A stretch of DNA of 64,000 nt. It comes from Spongiactinospora rosea. GTDB lineage: Bacteria; Actinomycetota; Actinomycetes; Streptosporangiales; Streptosporangiaceae. The stretch is taken from NCBI RefSeq assembly GCF_003315795.1, contig NZ_QMEY01000014.1, forward strand, positions 62,001-126,000, given 5' to 3'. The position numbers and the translations under genes were made by a program. The notes under the pieces are model-generated. The model had not been told where the DNA came from. It did no database searches and saw only the letters and a list, made by a program, of their open reading frames with translations. The stretch's first letter is position 1. Each line of letters begins with the position of its first letter. Shown piece after piece: positions 30,460-39,677 of the stretch.

Positions 30460-31161
30460 ATGGGCGCGCGATTGGGGCTCTCCTCCGCGTCCGTTCCCCG
30501 GCTGCGAGCGTGCGACCTGGCCGTACTCACCCGTGGCGGCGGCGGCACGGTCGTCGATCTGCGCGCGGGCAAGGGCCAGCGCTGGGAACAGGACGGCATA
30601 GCGGCCCTGGCGGGCCTGCCGATCGCCTTCGTCGGCGTGTCGGTGACGCTGGGCCAGCAGGACACCGGCGAGGGGTTCGCCGCCGCGCGGCGCTTCCCGG
30701 GGCTGCCGGTCAAGGTGCTGGCGGCGGAGGGCGCGGCCGGGCGCAGGATGTGCGCCGACCAGATCGCCGCCCTCAGCCGCGACCGCGACGTCTCCGACGT
30801 CCTCATCGAGACCCACCGGGGCGGGGCGGGCCCGGCGGAGCTGGCCGACCTGTGCCACCGGTACGGCTGCGGGCTGGTGATCGACAACCTCGGCCTGCAC
30901 GAGACCTCCGCCGACTTCGCGGGCGACGCGATGGCGCTGGCCCCGCTGGCGCGGGCCGTACAGGTCAAGGGCTTCACCCCCGCGCCCTACCCCGGCCAGC
31001 GCCCCAGGCACCGCCCGCTCACCGAGGACGACCTGGCCTGGCTCGACGTGTTCGCGGGGGCGAGGGTGGACATCACGGTCGAGTCGCGGGCCGGTTCCCC
31101 GGCCCAGGACCTCGCGGTGCTGGTCCGCACCTGGAAGGCGGTGGCATGCGCCCTGCCCTGA
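30460..31161 (+). CDS. Xylose isomerase/AP endonuclease-like TIM-barrel protein
   Basis: 233 aa from ATG 30460 (MGARLGLSSASVPRLRACDL), with GGTGGGG before it. Alternating strands and helices and the block SDVLIETHRGGAGPAELADL followed by GLVIDNLGLHETSADF resemble sugar isomerase/AP endonuclease-2 barrels. Metal ligands Glu and His are present (IETH, LHET), but the family's full set is not certain. Substrate unknown. It overlaps the following VOC gene by 16 bp, so the two are translated together. Confidence 0.75.
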   Translation: MGARLGLSSASVPRLRACDLAVLTRGGGGTVVDLRAGKGQRWEQDGIAALAGLPIAFVGVSVTLGQQDTGEGFAAARRFPGLPVKVLAAEGAAGRRMCADQIAALSRDRDVSDVLIETHRGGAGPAELADLCHRYGCGLVIDNLGLHETSADFAGDAMALAPLARAVQVKGFTPAPYPGQRPRHRPLTEDDLAWLDVFAGARVDITVESRAGSPAQDLAVLVRTWKAVACALP

Positions 31162-31547
31162 CCGACTCGCCCTACGGCTACGGCCTGCACCACGTCCAGC
31201 TCGCCATCCCGGCGGGCAGCGAGGACGAGTGCCGGGCCTTCTACGTCGGCGTGCTGGAGATGACCGAGGTCACCAAGCCCCCGGTACTGGCGGCCCGTGG
31301 CGGGCTCTGGGTGCGCGCCGACACCCTGGAGATCCACCTCGGCGTGGAGGCCGATTTCCGCCCGGCCGCCAAGGCCCACCCTGGCATCCTGACCACCGCC
31401 CTCGACCACCTCGCCGCCCGCCTCACCACCGCCGGCTCCCCGGTCACCTGGGACGACGCCTTCCCCGGCCACCGCCGCTTCTACGCCCACGACCCCGTCG
31501 GCAACCGCCTGGAGTTCCTCCAGCCACACCCGGCGGAGATCCCCTGA
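31146..31547 (+). CDS. VOC family (glyoxalase-like) protein
   Basis: 133 aa. GYGLHHVQLAIPAGSEDECR opens the first beta-alpha module, and FYAHDPVGNRLEFLQPHP closes the second with the usual metal-site Glu. His in HHVQLAI and Glu in RLEFL are the expected ligands. It starts at ATG 31146 within the end of the TIM-barrel gene, indicating a two-gene operon. Probably a small lyase, isomerase or binding protein; the substrate cannot be told. Confidence 0.9.
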   Translation: MRPALTDSPYGYGLHHVQLAIPAGSEDECRAFYVGVLEMTEVTKPPVLAARGGLWVRADTLEIHLGVEADFRPAAKAHPGILTTALDHLAARLTTAGSPVTWDDAFPGHRRFYAHDPVGNRLEFLQPHPAEIP

Positions 31548-31587
31548 CGCCCATCACCGTGAACGCCCCGGCGGTAGGGGCTCGGAG

Positions 31588-31875
31588 GTGGATCGCCCAG
31601 GAGGGCATCGAGCACGGCCACGGCCCGACCGACACCGCCGCATACGACCGGACACCACCCAGCAGCCGATCGGCCCGCCATCGTGAGCGGCACGGCAGAA
31701 CCAGGGGCGGATCACCGAGCAGGACGGCGGGGCCGCACCATGGGCATACTCGGCGGCGGCCACGGCCCGACCGACACCGCCGCATACGGCCGGACATCAC
31801 CCGGCGGCCGGTCGGCCTGCCGTCGTGAGCGGCAGGGTGGTATCAGGGGGTGGATCGCCGAGCAGGGCGTCGAGG
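31588..31875. repeat. Duplicated 3' end of AfsR-type gene (2.5 copies)
   Basis: Segments beginning near 31588, 31707 and 31850 share GTGGATCGCCGAGCAGG-type starts and a 31-base block (31615 and 31757, exactly 142 bases apart) followed by TCGTGAGCGGCA. The rightmost copy encodes the regulator's C-terminus (LDALLGDPPPDTTLPLTTAG). The stop codon falls inside the second copy; the first copy has CCA instead of TCA there, so it lacks that stop. Confidence 0.85.
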
Positions 31876-34800
31876 GTGCCGGTGCGTTGGGTGGCCGCGC
31901 CGTGGGCGTACGCCGTGGCGAAGGTGTCCGCCCCGAGTGCGGCCGTGGCCGTGGCCGTGATCCGGTCGACGTCGCCGCGTTCGGCCGGGGGCAGCGGGGC
32001 GCCGAACGACTCGCGCAGTGCCGCCGCCGCGCCGAGCAGCCGCGCCGCCGCCACATGCCCACCCGCCCCCTCCATGCCCACCGGCGGCTCGGCCGCGCCC
32101 GCCGAGCGGGCGCCGGCCAGGCCCTCAAGGGCGAGGGCGAGGGCGCGGGGGTCGCCGTGGGATTCGGCGTAGGAGAGGGCGGTGCGATGGAGGCGGGCGG
32201 CCTCGGCGGGGTCGTGGCGGAGCTCGGCGATGAAGCCCAGTTCGGAGAGCAGTAGTGGGATGGCCGCGTCGTAGCCGGCGCGGCGATACCAGCCGAGCAG
32301 GCGGCGGAAGTGGTGTTCGGCGGTGTCGAGGTCGCCCGCGCGGCGGGCGATGAGGCCGAGGCCGAGCTCCGCGAAGGTCCGCCCGGGCACCGAGCCCTGT
32401 TCGGTGGCGACGCGGAGCGCGTGTTCGGTGAGGTCGCGGGCCCGGTCGTGGTCGCCGGCCAGCATGGCGAGCCGGCCCAGCCCGGCGAGCCTGTCGGCCA
32501 CCTCGTTCCACAGGCCCAGCTCCTCGGCCATCCGCAGCCCCTCGCGCTGCGACCTCTCCGCCCTGGCGTAGTCGCCGGTGATCTCGGCGAGGGTGCTCAG
32601 GCACCAGATGGCCTGGGAGCGGCCCCAGCGGTCGCCCAGCTCCTCGAAGATCGCCGCGCTGTGCTCGGCCTGCCGCCGCAGCCCGGCGAGATCGCCCCGG
32701 GCCAGGGCGATCATGGCCAGCGAACCGAGCGCCGCGGCGACCCCCCAGCGGGCGTCCAGCGCGCGGAACCCCGCCAGGGACCGCCTCAGCAGCTCTTCGG
32801 CGAGATCCCAGTCTCCGCTGCCGTGCAGCGGGAAGCCGATGAACCACTCGGCCATCGCCAGCCCGTACGGGTCGCCGGAATCGCGGAACGGCCGAAGGAT
32901 CGCCTCGATGCCCTCCCGCCGCCCGGCCCGGCCGATGCCCGCCGCCCGCAGGTAGTGCTCGTCGCCCTCGTGCAGGGCGATGCCGGTACGCCAGGCCAGG
33001 ACCAAGGCCCGCCCCGGCCGCCCCGGCTCGCTGATGGCCAGCGCCGCGCTCAGCGAGCGGCGGGCCTCGGCCAGCCGGCCGCGCAGGAACCAGTACCAGG
33101 TCAGCGAGCCCGCCAGGCGCAGCGCCCGATCGGGCAGCCGGTCGCGCACGGCCTCGTGCAGCGCGCGGCGCAGGTCGGCGTGCTCGCGTGCCAGGAGTGA
33201 CAGCCAGTGACGCTGGTCGGGCCCGCGCAGGTGCGGCTCGGCCTCCTCGGCGAGCGCGGTGTAGTAGCGGCCGTGCGCCTCGCGCGCCCACTCGTATTCA
33301 CCCGACTCCGCCAGCTTCGCCATGCCGTACTCGGCCACGGACTCCAGCAGCGAGTAACGCGGCTCGCCGTCGGCCTCGGTCATCACCACCAGGGAGCGCT
33401 CGACCAGGCGGGCCAGCAGGTCCAGGACGTCGGTCCGGCCGACCTCGCCGCCCGCGCAGGTTTCCTCGGCGGCGCGCAGCGTGCACGCCCCGGCGTGCAT
33501 GGCGAGCCTGCGCAGCACCGCGCGCTCTGCGTCGGGCAGCAGGCTCCAGCTCCAGTCGATGGTCGCGCGCAGGGTGCGGTGCCGCTCAGGAGCCGCGCGC
33601 GGCCCGGTCGTGAGCACCCGGAACCGGTCGTCGAGGCGGGTGAGCAGTTCGTGGACGCCGAGGGTGCGGACCCTGGTGGCGGCGAGTTCGAGGGCGAGCG
33701 GGATGCCGTCCAGCCGGCGGCAGATGGCGGCCACGGCGGCGGCGTTGCCGTCGTCGAGGGCGAAGCCGGGCGCGGCGGCGGCCGCGCGCCGGGTGAACAG
33801 CCGCACCGCGCCGTAGCCGGACAGCGCGGCCGGGTCGGCGGCGGGGTCGGCGCCGGGCGGCGGGCAGTCCAGCGGCGGGACCGTCCACAGCAACTCGCCC
33901 GGCACGCCGATCGGCTCCTGGCTGGTGGTCAGCACCCGCACGCCGGGCGCGGCGCGCAGCAGCGCGGCGACGACCTCCGCGACCGGCTCCACCAGGTGCT
34001 CGCAGTTGTCCAGGACGAGCAGCAGCCGCCTGCCGCCGAGCGCCGCGGCGAGCCGTTCGAGCGGGCCGGCCGGGTCTCCCGCCGCGAGCGGCACCGCGGA
34101 CGCGCCCGTCTCCCGCACGCCCAGCACGGTCATGATCCGCTCGGCCAGCGCGGGCGTGGCGTCGGTCTCATCGGGCCCGCACCGCTCCGCAGGGCCGGTG
34201 CCACCGCCGGAACGGCACAGCGCGGCCAGCTCCACCAGCCAGACGCCGTCGGGGAACCCGCCGGTCAGCCGGTCGGCCGCGGCCACCGCCAGCCGGGACT
34301 TGCCCACCCCGCCAAGACCGGTCAGCGTCACCAGCCGCCCGGCGCCGAGCAGCCGGGTGATCTCCCGGATCGCGTCCGCCCGGCCGATGAGGTCGCTGAG
34401 CGGGGCGGGGAGGTTGGTGCGCGGGGAGGCGGCGGGCAGCAGCGAGGGGTCCTGGCGCAGGATCGCCGTGTGCAGCTCGGCCAGCTCGGGGCCGGGGGCC
34501 AGGCCCAGCTCGGCCGCGAGCAGATCGCGCAGCTCCCCGTACGCGGCCAGCGCCTCGGTCTGACGGCCCGCCAGGTAGAGGGCGCGCATGTGCGCGGCGC
34601 GCAGGCGCTCGCGCAACGGGTGGGCGGCCACCAGACCGGCCAGCTCACCCACCACCGGCCCGATCGAGCCGGTGTCGATGACCAGGCGCGCCTCGGCGTG
34701 GTCTTCCAGCGCGAGCAGGCGGTCCTCGTCCCAGCGGGCGGCCACGCCCCTGGCGAAATCCTCACCGGCGAAGTCGGCCAGGGCCGGGCCGCGCCACAGC

Positions 34801-35192
34801 CGGAGCGCTTCGGCCAGCAGCGCGGCGCGGGCGGCCGGGTCGCCGATGCGGCGGGCGCGACCGGTCAGGACGGCGAACTCGGCCGCGTCGAGGGCTCCAG
34901 GCCCGAGCCGCACGAAGTATCCGGACGGCCCGCTCGCCACCAGGTCGCGACCGCCGGGCTCGGCCCCCTGCAGGGCCTGGCGCAGCCGGGACACCTTGGT
35001 CTGCAGCGCGCCCGCCGGGTTGGCCGGGAGCCGGGCGCCCCAGAGGTCGTCGATCAGGCGGCCGGTCGGCACCGGCCGCCCTTCGTGCGCGAGCAGGTCG
35101 GCCAGCAGAACCCGGACCTTGGCCTCGGGGATCGCCACCGGCTCGCCGCGCGACGTCCAGACCGCGAGCGGACCGAGCACCCCGAAGCGCAT
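31797..35192 (-). CDS. AfsR/SARP-type regulator: wHTH, BTAD, NB-ARC ATPase, TPR
   Basis: 1131 aa. OmpR-like winged helix (1-90, MRFGVLGPLAVWTSRGEPVA), bacterial transcriptional activation domain (about 95-240), NB-ARC ATPase with P-loop LTGLGGVGKSRLAVAAADRL (near 290) and LLLVLDNCEHLVEPV, then a long C-terminal helical-repeat region. Such proteins activate secondary-metabolite or transporter genes. ATG 35192 is taken because the winged helix begins there; the longer frame to 35270 adds no domain. It is divergent from a DHA2 MFS pump, its probable target. Its 3' end has been duplicated downstream. Confidence 0.95.
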   Translation of the reverse strand: MRFGVLGPLAVWTSRGEPVAIPEAKVRVLLADLLAHEGRPVPTGRLIDDLWGARLPANPAGALQTKVSRLRQALQGAEPGGRDLVASGPSGYFVRLGPGALDAAEFAVLTGRARRIGDPAARAALLAEALRLWRGPALADFAGEDFARGVAARWDEDRLLALEDHAEARLVIDTGSIGPVVGELAGLVAAHPLRERLRAAHMRALYLAGRQTEALAAYGELRDLLAAELGLAPGPELAELHTAILRQDPSLLPAASPRTNLPAPLSDLIGRADAIREITRLLGAGRLVTLTGLGGVGKSRLAVAAADRLTGGFPDGVWLVELAALCRSGGGTGPAERCGPDETDATPALAERIMTVLGVRETGASAVPLAAGDPAGPLERLAAALGGRRLLLVLDNCEHLVEPVAEVVAALLRAAPGVRVLTTSQEPIGVPGELLWTVPPLDCPPPGADPAADPAALSGYGAVRLFTRRAAAAAPGFALDDGNAAAVAAICRRLDGIPLALELAATRVRTLGVHELLTRLDDRFRVLTTGPRAAPERHRTLRATIDWSWSLLPDAERAVLRRLAMHAGACTLRAAEETCAGGEVGRTDVLDLLARLVERSLVVMTEADGEPRYSLLESVAEYGMAKLAESGEYEWAREAHGRYYTALAEEAEPHLRGPDQRHWLSLLAREHADLRRALHEAVRDRLPDRALRLAGSLTWYWFLRGRLAEARRSLSAALAISEPGRPGRALVLAWRTGIALHEGDEHYLRAAGIGRAGRREGIEAILRPFRDSGDPYGLAMAEWFIGFPLHGSGDWDLAEELLRRSLAGFRALDARWGVAAALGSLAMIALARGDLAGLRRQAEHSAAIFEELGDRWGRSQAIWCLSTLAEITGDYARAERSQREGLRMAEELGLWNEVADRLAGLGRLAMLAGDHDRARDLTEHALRVATEQGSVPGRTFAELGLGLIARRAGDLDTAEHHFRRLLGWYRRAGYDAAIPLLLSELGFIAELRHDPAEAARLHRTALSYAESHGDPRALALALEGLAGARSAGAAEPPVGMEGAGGHVAAARLLGAAAALRESFGAPLPPAERGDVDRITATATAALGADTFATAYAHGAATQRTGTLDALLGDPPPDTTLPLTTAGRPAAG

Positions 35193-35311
35193 GTCCACCA
35201 CGCTAACGCAGGCCACTGACAGAAGAACCGACAGAAGAGCCGACAGGAAACCGACAGCGCCCTCGGCCAAGGTGACGACGGATCACGAAACGTCCGACAT
35301 GAGGATTGATA

Positions 35312-36823
35312 GTGCACACATCTGTCATCGAGCGCGCGCCCCGGGCCGGTGCGCGGGAGTGGGCGGGGCTCGCCGTGCTGGCCCTGCCCTGCCTGCTCCT
35401 GTCGCTGGACGTGAGCGTGCTGCACCTGGCGCTGCCGCACCTGGGGGCGGACCTGGGCGCGGGCAGCGTCGAACAACTGTGGATCATGGACATCTACGGA
35501 TTCATGATCGCCGGTTTCCTGGTCACCATGGGTTCGCTCGGCGACCGCATCGGCCGCCGCAGGCTGCTGCTGATCGGCGCGGTGGCGTTCGGCGCGGCGT
35601 CCGTCGCGGCGGCGTACGCCCCGACGCCGGGCCTGCTGATCGCCGCGCGGGCGGTCCTCGGCGTCGCGGGGGCCACGCTGATGCCGTCCACCCTGGCGTT
35701 GATCAGCAACATGTTCACCGACCCGAGGCAACGCGGCGTCGCCATCAGCGTGTGGATGACCTGCTTCATGGGCGGCATCGCGATCGGCCCGCCGGTGGCC
35801 GGGGTGCTGCTCGAACACTTCTGGTGGGGCTCGGTGTTCCTGGCCGGGGTGCCGGTCATGGCATTGCTGCTGGTGGCCGGGCCGCTGCTGCTGCCGGAGT
35901 ACCGCGACCCGGCGGCGGACCGGCTCGACCTGGTGAGCGTGGCGCTGTCGCTGGCCGCCGTGCTGCCGGTCACCTACGGGCTCAAGGAGCTGGCCAAGGA
36001 CGGCCCGCACCCGGTCCCGCTGCTGGCCACGGCGGTGGGCGCGGCCTTCGCGGCCGCCTTCGTACGGCGGCAGCGGGGGCTGGCGCACCCGCTGATGGAC
36101 CTGCGGTTGTTCGCGAACCGGGCGTTCGGCGTGGCTCTGGCGATCACCATGCTGAACGTCTTCGCGTTCGGCGGCGTCTACCTGGTGATGGCCCAGTACC
36201 TCCAGCTGGTGGAGGGCCTGTCGCCGCTCGGCGCGGGGCTGCTGCTGGTGCCCCCGGCGACCGCGACGATCGTCGGATGCCTGGCGACGCCGTTCCTGGC
36301 GCGCAGGATCCCGGCAGGCCGGCTCGTCGGCGGCGGGCTGCTCGTCTCGGCCGCCGGGCTCCTGCTCATCCTGCCGCTGGACGCGGCCTCCGGCCCCACG
36401 CTCGCGCTGATCGGCATGACCGTCGGCTACCTCGGGCTGGCCCCGGCGGCGGTGCTGGGCGCGGACCTGGTGATCGGGGCCGCGCCGCCGGAGAAGGCCG
36501 GGGCGGCGTCGGCGCTGTCGGAGACCAGCGGCGAGTTCGGTATGGCGCTCGGGATCGCCGTACTCGGCACGCTGAACACCGCGATCTACCGGAGCGGGCT
36601 CACGGTGCCCGCCGACGTGCCGCCCGAGGCCGCGGCGGCGTCCAGGGACACCTTGGTCGGGGCGCTGGACGCGGCGAGGGGGCTCCCGGCGGACGTCGCG
36701 GCCCGGCTGCTCGCCTCGGGGCGGGAGGCGTTCGTGTCCGGGGTCCACGTGGTGGCCGTGACGTCCGTGGTGATCATCGTGCTGCTGGCCGTACTGGCGC
36801 TGACCCGGCTCCGCTCACGGTGA
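35312..36823 (+). CDS. MFS drug:H+ antiporter, DHA2 (14-TM) family
   Basis: 503 aa with about 14 membrane segments. The DHA signature GDRIGRRRLLLIGAVAFG follows helix 2, and the motif near helix 5 reads GGIAIGPPVAGVLLEHFWW. Exporters of this class remove antibiotics, dyes or the cell's own metabolites. GTG 35312 has GAGG 7 bases upstream and is preferred over TTG 35306. Divergent from the AfsR-type regulator with a gap of 119 bases. Followed by the operator array at 36832-36881. Confidence 0.94.
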   Translation: MHTSVIERAPRAGAREWAGLAVLALPCLLLSLDVSVLHLALPHLGADLGAGSVEQLWIMDIYGFMIAGFLVTMGSLGDRIGRRRLLLIGAVAFGAASVAAAYAPTPGLLIAARAVLGVAGATLMPSTLALISNMFTDPRQRGVAISVWMTCFMGGIAIGPPVAGVLLEHFWWGSVFLAGVPVMALLLVAGPLLLPEYRDPAADRLDLVSVALSLAAVLPVTYGLKELAKDGPHPVPLLATAVGAAFAAAFVRRQRGLAHPLMDLRLFANRAFGVALAITMLNVFAFGGVYLVMAQYLQLVEGLSPLGAGLLLVPPATATIVGCLATPFLARRIPAGRLVGGGLLVSAAGLLLILPLDAASGPTLALIGMTVGYLGLAPAAVLGADLVIGAAPPEKAGAASALSETSGEFGMALGIAVLGTLNTAIYRSGLTVPADVPPEAAAASRDTLVGALDAARGLPADVAARLLASGREAFVSGVHVVAVTSVVIIVLLAVLALTRLRSR

Positions 36824-36831
36824 CCCCAGCC

Positions 36832-36881
36832 AGGCAATTAATCTGCCAGGCAATCAATATTGCCTCATAGGCGATTAACCT
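36832..36881. promoter_or_regulatory. Three AGGCRATYAA elements with a central palindrome
   Basis: AGGCAATTAATCTG (36832), AGGCAATCAATATTG (36848) and AGGCGATTAACCTG (36869). The middle one is half of a perfect 7-4-7 palindrome AGGCAAT-CAAT-ATTGCCT (36848-36865). TAGAAT at 36892-36897, 7 bases before GTG 36905, looks like a -10 box for a leaderless transcript. Probably the autoregulatory operator of the XRE-cupin gene. Confidence 0.65.
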
Positions 36882-36904
36882 GTGAACGCATTAGAATTTT
36901 CCGG

Positions 36905-37552
36905 GTGACCACTCATCTGCCGCGAGCCCAGCGCGGCACCCCCGGCGGCGGGCCCGGTGATCGAGCGGGCGATCTGGAGGCCGACCCTGAGCGGAGGGTG
37001 GCCGCGCGGCTCGCGGAGCTGCGGCGGGAGCACGGGCTCACACTGACCGCGCTGGCCGAGTGGACCGGCATCTCCACGGCCCACCTCTCCCGGATGGAGA
37101 AGGGCGATCGGCAGCCGTCGATAGGGTCGCTGATCCAGCTTTCGCGGGCGTACGGGATCTCGCTGAGCGAGCTGATCGGCGACGTGCGCTCCCGCGAGCA
37201 CCACATCGTGCGCGGCGCGAGCGCGCCGGTGCGCCAGGGCCAGGACGGGCAGTACGCGATCATGAGCGGGCTCGGGCCGCGTTCGGCTCTGGAGGCGGTA
37301 CGCCTGGAGCTGACCGCGGGGCGGCCCGAGCGCACCGCCACGCACCAGGGCGAGGAATGGGTCTACGTCGTGGGCGGCCAGGTGGTCGCCGTGGTCGGCG
37401 ACGATGAGATCACCCTGGACACCGGTGACGCGCTGCACTTCGACGCGGCGGCGGCCCACTCGCTGCGGGCCGCCGACGGCCAGGCCACCGTGCTCATCGT
37501 TTCGGCCGCGCTCCCGGCCGTCCGCCCGCCGCACGGCCCGGGTACGGCGTAG
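36905..37552 (+). CDS. XRE-cupin family transcriptional regulator
   Basis: 215 aa. Helix-turn-helix at about 35-95 (LRREHGLTLTALAEWTGIST, then AHLSRMEKGDRQPSIGSLIQ). Cupin_2 domain at the C-terminus (THQGEEWVYVVGGQVVAVVG, DTGDALHFDAAAAHSLR), which senses a small ligand. These regulators often control MFS pumps or amino-acid/sugar enzymes. GTG 36905 is used with a likely leaderless start; the repeated elements just upstream suggest autoregulation. It lies downstream of the MFS pump and may also influence it. No effector can be inferred. Confidence 0.93.
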   Translation: MTTHLPRAQRGTPGGGPGDRAGDLEADPERRVAARLAELRREHGLTLTALAEWTGISTAHLSRMEKGDRQPSIGSLIQLSRAYGISLSELIGDVRSREHHIVRGASAPVRQGQDGQYAIMSGLGPRSALEAVRLELTAGRPERTATHQGEEWVYVVGGQVVAVVGDDEITLDTGDALHFDAAAAHSLRAADGQATVLIVSAALPAVRPPHGPGTA

Positions 37553-37567
37553 CGGGGCCGGGGCGGG

Positions 37568-39016
37568 TCAGTCGGTGCCCGCCTCCATCGCGGCGCGGTC
37601 CAGCAGCACCTCTTCGGCGGGGGCCTCGCCGCGCGAGGCGATGGCCTCCGCGCCGCCCTCGGGGATCTCGCCGATGAGCCCCGTCGGCACCGCCTTCGGG
37701 ACGTCGAGCAGCGCCGGGTGGTTGGTGCCGATCATGCCGAGCCCCGCGTACTGCTCCAGCTTGGCCCGCGAGTCGGCGATGTCCAGGTTGCGCATGGTGA
37801 GCTGGCCGATCCGGTCGGCGGGACCGAACGCGGAGTCCTCGGTGCGCTCCATCGACAGCTTGTCCGGGTGGTAGCTGAAGGACGGGCCCGTGGTGTCCAG
37901 GATCGAGTAGTCCTCGCCGCGGCGCAGCCGCAGCGTCACCTCGCCGATGACCGCCCGGCCGACCCAGCGCTGCAACGACTCGCGCAGCATCAGCGCCTGC
38001 GGCTCCAGCCAGCGCCCCTCGTACATGAGCCGGCCCAGCCGCCGCCCCTCGGCGTGGTAGGTGGCCAGGGTGTCCTCGTTGTGGATGGCGTTGACCAGCC
38101 GCTCGTAGGCGATGTGCAGCAGCGCCATCCCCGGGGCCTCGTACACGCCCCGGCTCTTGGCCTCGATCACCCGGTTCTCGATCTGGTCGGACATGCCCAG
38201 GCCGTGCCGCCCGCCGATCGCGTTGGCCTCCATCACCAGCTCGACCGCGCCCGGGAACTCCTTGCCGTTGATCGTCACCGGGCGGCCCTGGTCGAAGCCG
38301 ATCGTGACGTCTTCAGCGGCGATCTCGACCGATGGGTCCCAGAACCGGACGCCCATGATCGGGCTGACCGACTCGATGCCGGTGTCCAGTTGTTCCAAGG
38401 TCTTGGCCTCGTGGGTGGCGCCCCAGATGTTGGCGTCGGTGGAGTACGCCTTCTCGGTGCTGTCCCGGTACGGCAGGCCGTGCGCGAGCAGCCACTGCGA
38501 CATCTCCTTGCGCCCGCCCAGCTCGGTGACGAACTGCGCGTCGAGCCACGGCTTGTAGATGCGCAGGTACGGGTTGGCCAGCAGGCCGTACCGGTAGAAC
38601 CGCTCGATGTCGTTGCCCTTGAACGTCGAGCCGTCGCCCCAGATCTGTACGCCGTCCTCCAGCATCGCCCGGACCAGCATCGTGCCGGTCACGGCGCGCC
38701 CGAGCGGCGTGGTGTTGAAGTAGGCGCGCCCGGCCGAGCGGATGTGGAAGGCCCCGCAGGTGAGCGCGACCAGGCCCTCCTCGACCAGCGCGGAACGGCA
38801 GTCGATCAGCCGTGCGATCTCCGCGCCGTAGGTCTTGGCGCGATCGGGCACCGAATCGATGTCGGGCTCGTCGTACTGGCCGATATCGGCGGTGTAGGTG
38901 CACGGGACCGCACCCTTGTCCCGCATCCACGCGACGGCGACCGACGTGTCGAGGCCGCCGGAGAAGGCGATACCGACGCGCTCGCCGACGGGCAGGGAGG
39001 TGAGAACCTTGGACAT
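37568..39016 (-). CDS. argG: Argininosuccinate synthase, E. coli-type long form
   Basis: 482 aa. Joins citrulline and aspartate with ATP in arginine synthesis. N-type ATP pyrophosphatase loop GIAFSGGLDTSVAVAWMRDK, then CTYTADIGQYDEPD, and the citrulline/aspartate sites RFWDPSVEIAAEDVTIGFD and GRHGLGMSDQIENRV. Long form with an extended C-terminus, unlike the ~400-aa ArgG usual in actinobacteria; the gene is also alone, away from an arg operon. That may point to transfer or a second copy for special use. TTGCATGGTCATACG upstream (39036-39050, minus strand) resembles an ARG box weakly. Confidence 0.96.
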   Translation of the reverse strand: MSKVLTSLPVGERVGIAFSGGLDTSVAVAWMRDKGAVPCTYTADIGQYDEPDIDSVPDRAKTYGAEIARLIDCRSALVEEGLVALTCGAFHIRSAGRAYFNTTPLGRAVTGTMLVRAMLEDGVQIWGDGSTFKGNDIERFYRYGLLANPYLRIYKPWLDAQFVTELGGRKEMSQWLLAHGLPYRDSTEKAYSTDANIWGATHEAKTLEQLDTGIESVSPIMGVRFWDPSVEIAAEDVTIGFDQGRPVTINGKEFPGAVELVMEANAIGGRHGLGMSDQIENRVIEAKSRGVYEAPGMALLHIAYERLVNAIHNEDTLATYHAEGRRLGRLMYEGRWLEPQALMLRESLQRWVGRAVIGEVTLRLRRGEDYSILDTTGPSFSYHPDKLSMERTEDSAFGPADRIGQLTMRNLDIADSRAKLEQYAGLGMIGTNHPALLDVPKAVPTGLIGEIPEGGAEAIASRGEAPAEEVLLDRAAMEAGTD

Positions 39017-39113
39017 AGGAAAGAGTATGCATCCTTACGTATGACCATGCAAAGTGCTGCACGGAAAACTCTCGGCCCGCCCCTCGTGAGGACGGACCGA
39101 GAGTGCTCTGTGG

Positions 39114-39677
39114 TCAGGCGTCGGCGCGCAGCACGCGGAGCTGGGCGGCCAGCAGGCCGTAGTACCCGACCAGCGTGATCAGGCCGAACACGCCCGCCTC
39201 GCCCAGCGACTCCACGGCGGCGGCGAAGGTCTCATCGCCCAGGTCGCCGGTGGTGAGCAGTTCCCTGGCGGCGAGCAGGACGGCGCCTTCCGCGGGGTCC
39301 GCGAACGGGGGCGTGGAGCCGTCGCGCAGTGCGGCGAGTTCGGTTTCGGTCAGGCCCTCCAGGCGGGCGGTGTGGCTGTGCACCTCCCACTCGTAGGCGG
39401 ACCGCTCGTGCGCGGCCACGGCCAGGATGGCGATCTCCCGCTGGCGGGCGGTGAGCCCGGTGCCGTACCGTACGGCCCCGCCCAGCTCCTGCAGCGCGTG
39501 CCCGAGGCCGGGGTTGAGCAGCATGGCGTTGAACGGGCCGCGCAGCCGCCCCTCCTCGTCGGCGAGCGGGAAGGGCCGGGGCGCGCTCGCCCGCGGGCTG
39601 GCGAGCAGCCGGTCGTACAGAACGCGCTGCTCGGCGGTCAGTTCGCCGGGCCGGAGGGCTTCGACGCGGGCTGGCAT
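39114..39677 (-). CDS. Carboxymuconolactone decarboxylase (AhpD-like) family protein
   Basis: 187 aa all-helical CMD fold (GPFNAMLLNPGLGHALQELG; LTARQREIAILAVAAHERSAYEWEVH split across helices). The redox CxxC of AhpD is absent: the site reads AHERSAYEWEVH, as in gamma-carboxymuconolactone decarboxylase-like members. It overlaps the end of the upstream gene by 40 bp, indicating co-translation. With the IclR regulator and dicarboxylate transporter nearby, a role in aromatic acid catabolism is possible; this is inference. Confidence 0.9.
   Translation of the reverse strand: MPARVEALRPGELTAEQRVLYDRLLASPRASAPRPFPLADEEGRLRGPFNAMLLNPGLGHALQELGGAVRYGTGLTARQREIAILAVAAHERSAYEWEVHSHTARLEGLTETELAALRDGSTPPFADPAEGAVLLAARELLTTGDLGDETFAAAVESLGEAGVFGLITLVGYYGLLAAQLRVLRADA

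Noticed and set aside
35054..36748. 564-codon minus-strand open frame
   Set aside because: Antisense to the DHA2 transporter; extremely His/Gln/Arg-rich.
39036..39050. ARG box upstream of argG
   Set aside because: TTGCATGGTCATACG is only a weak match and has no clear second box; kept as a remark in the argG entry, not as a feature.
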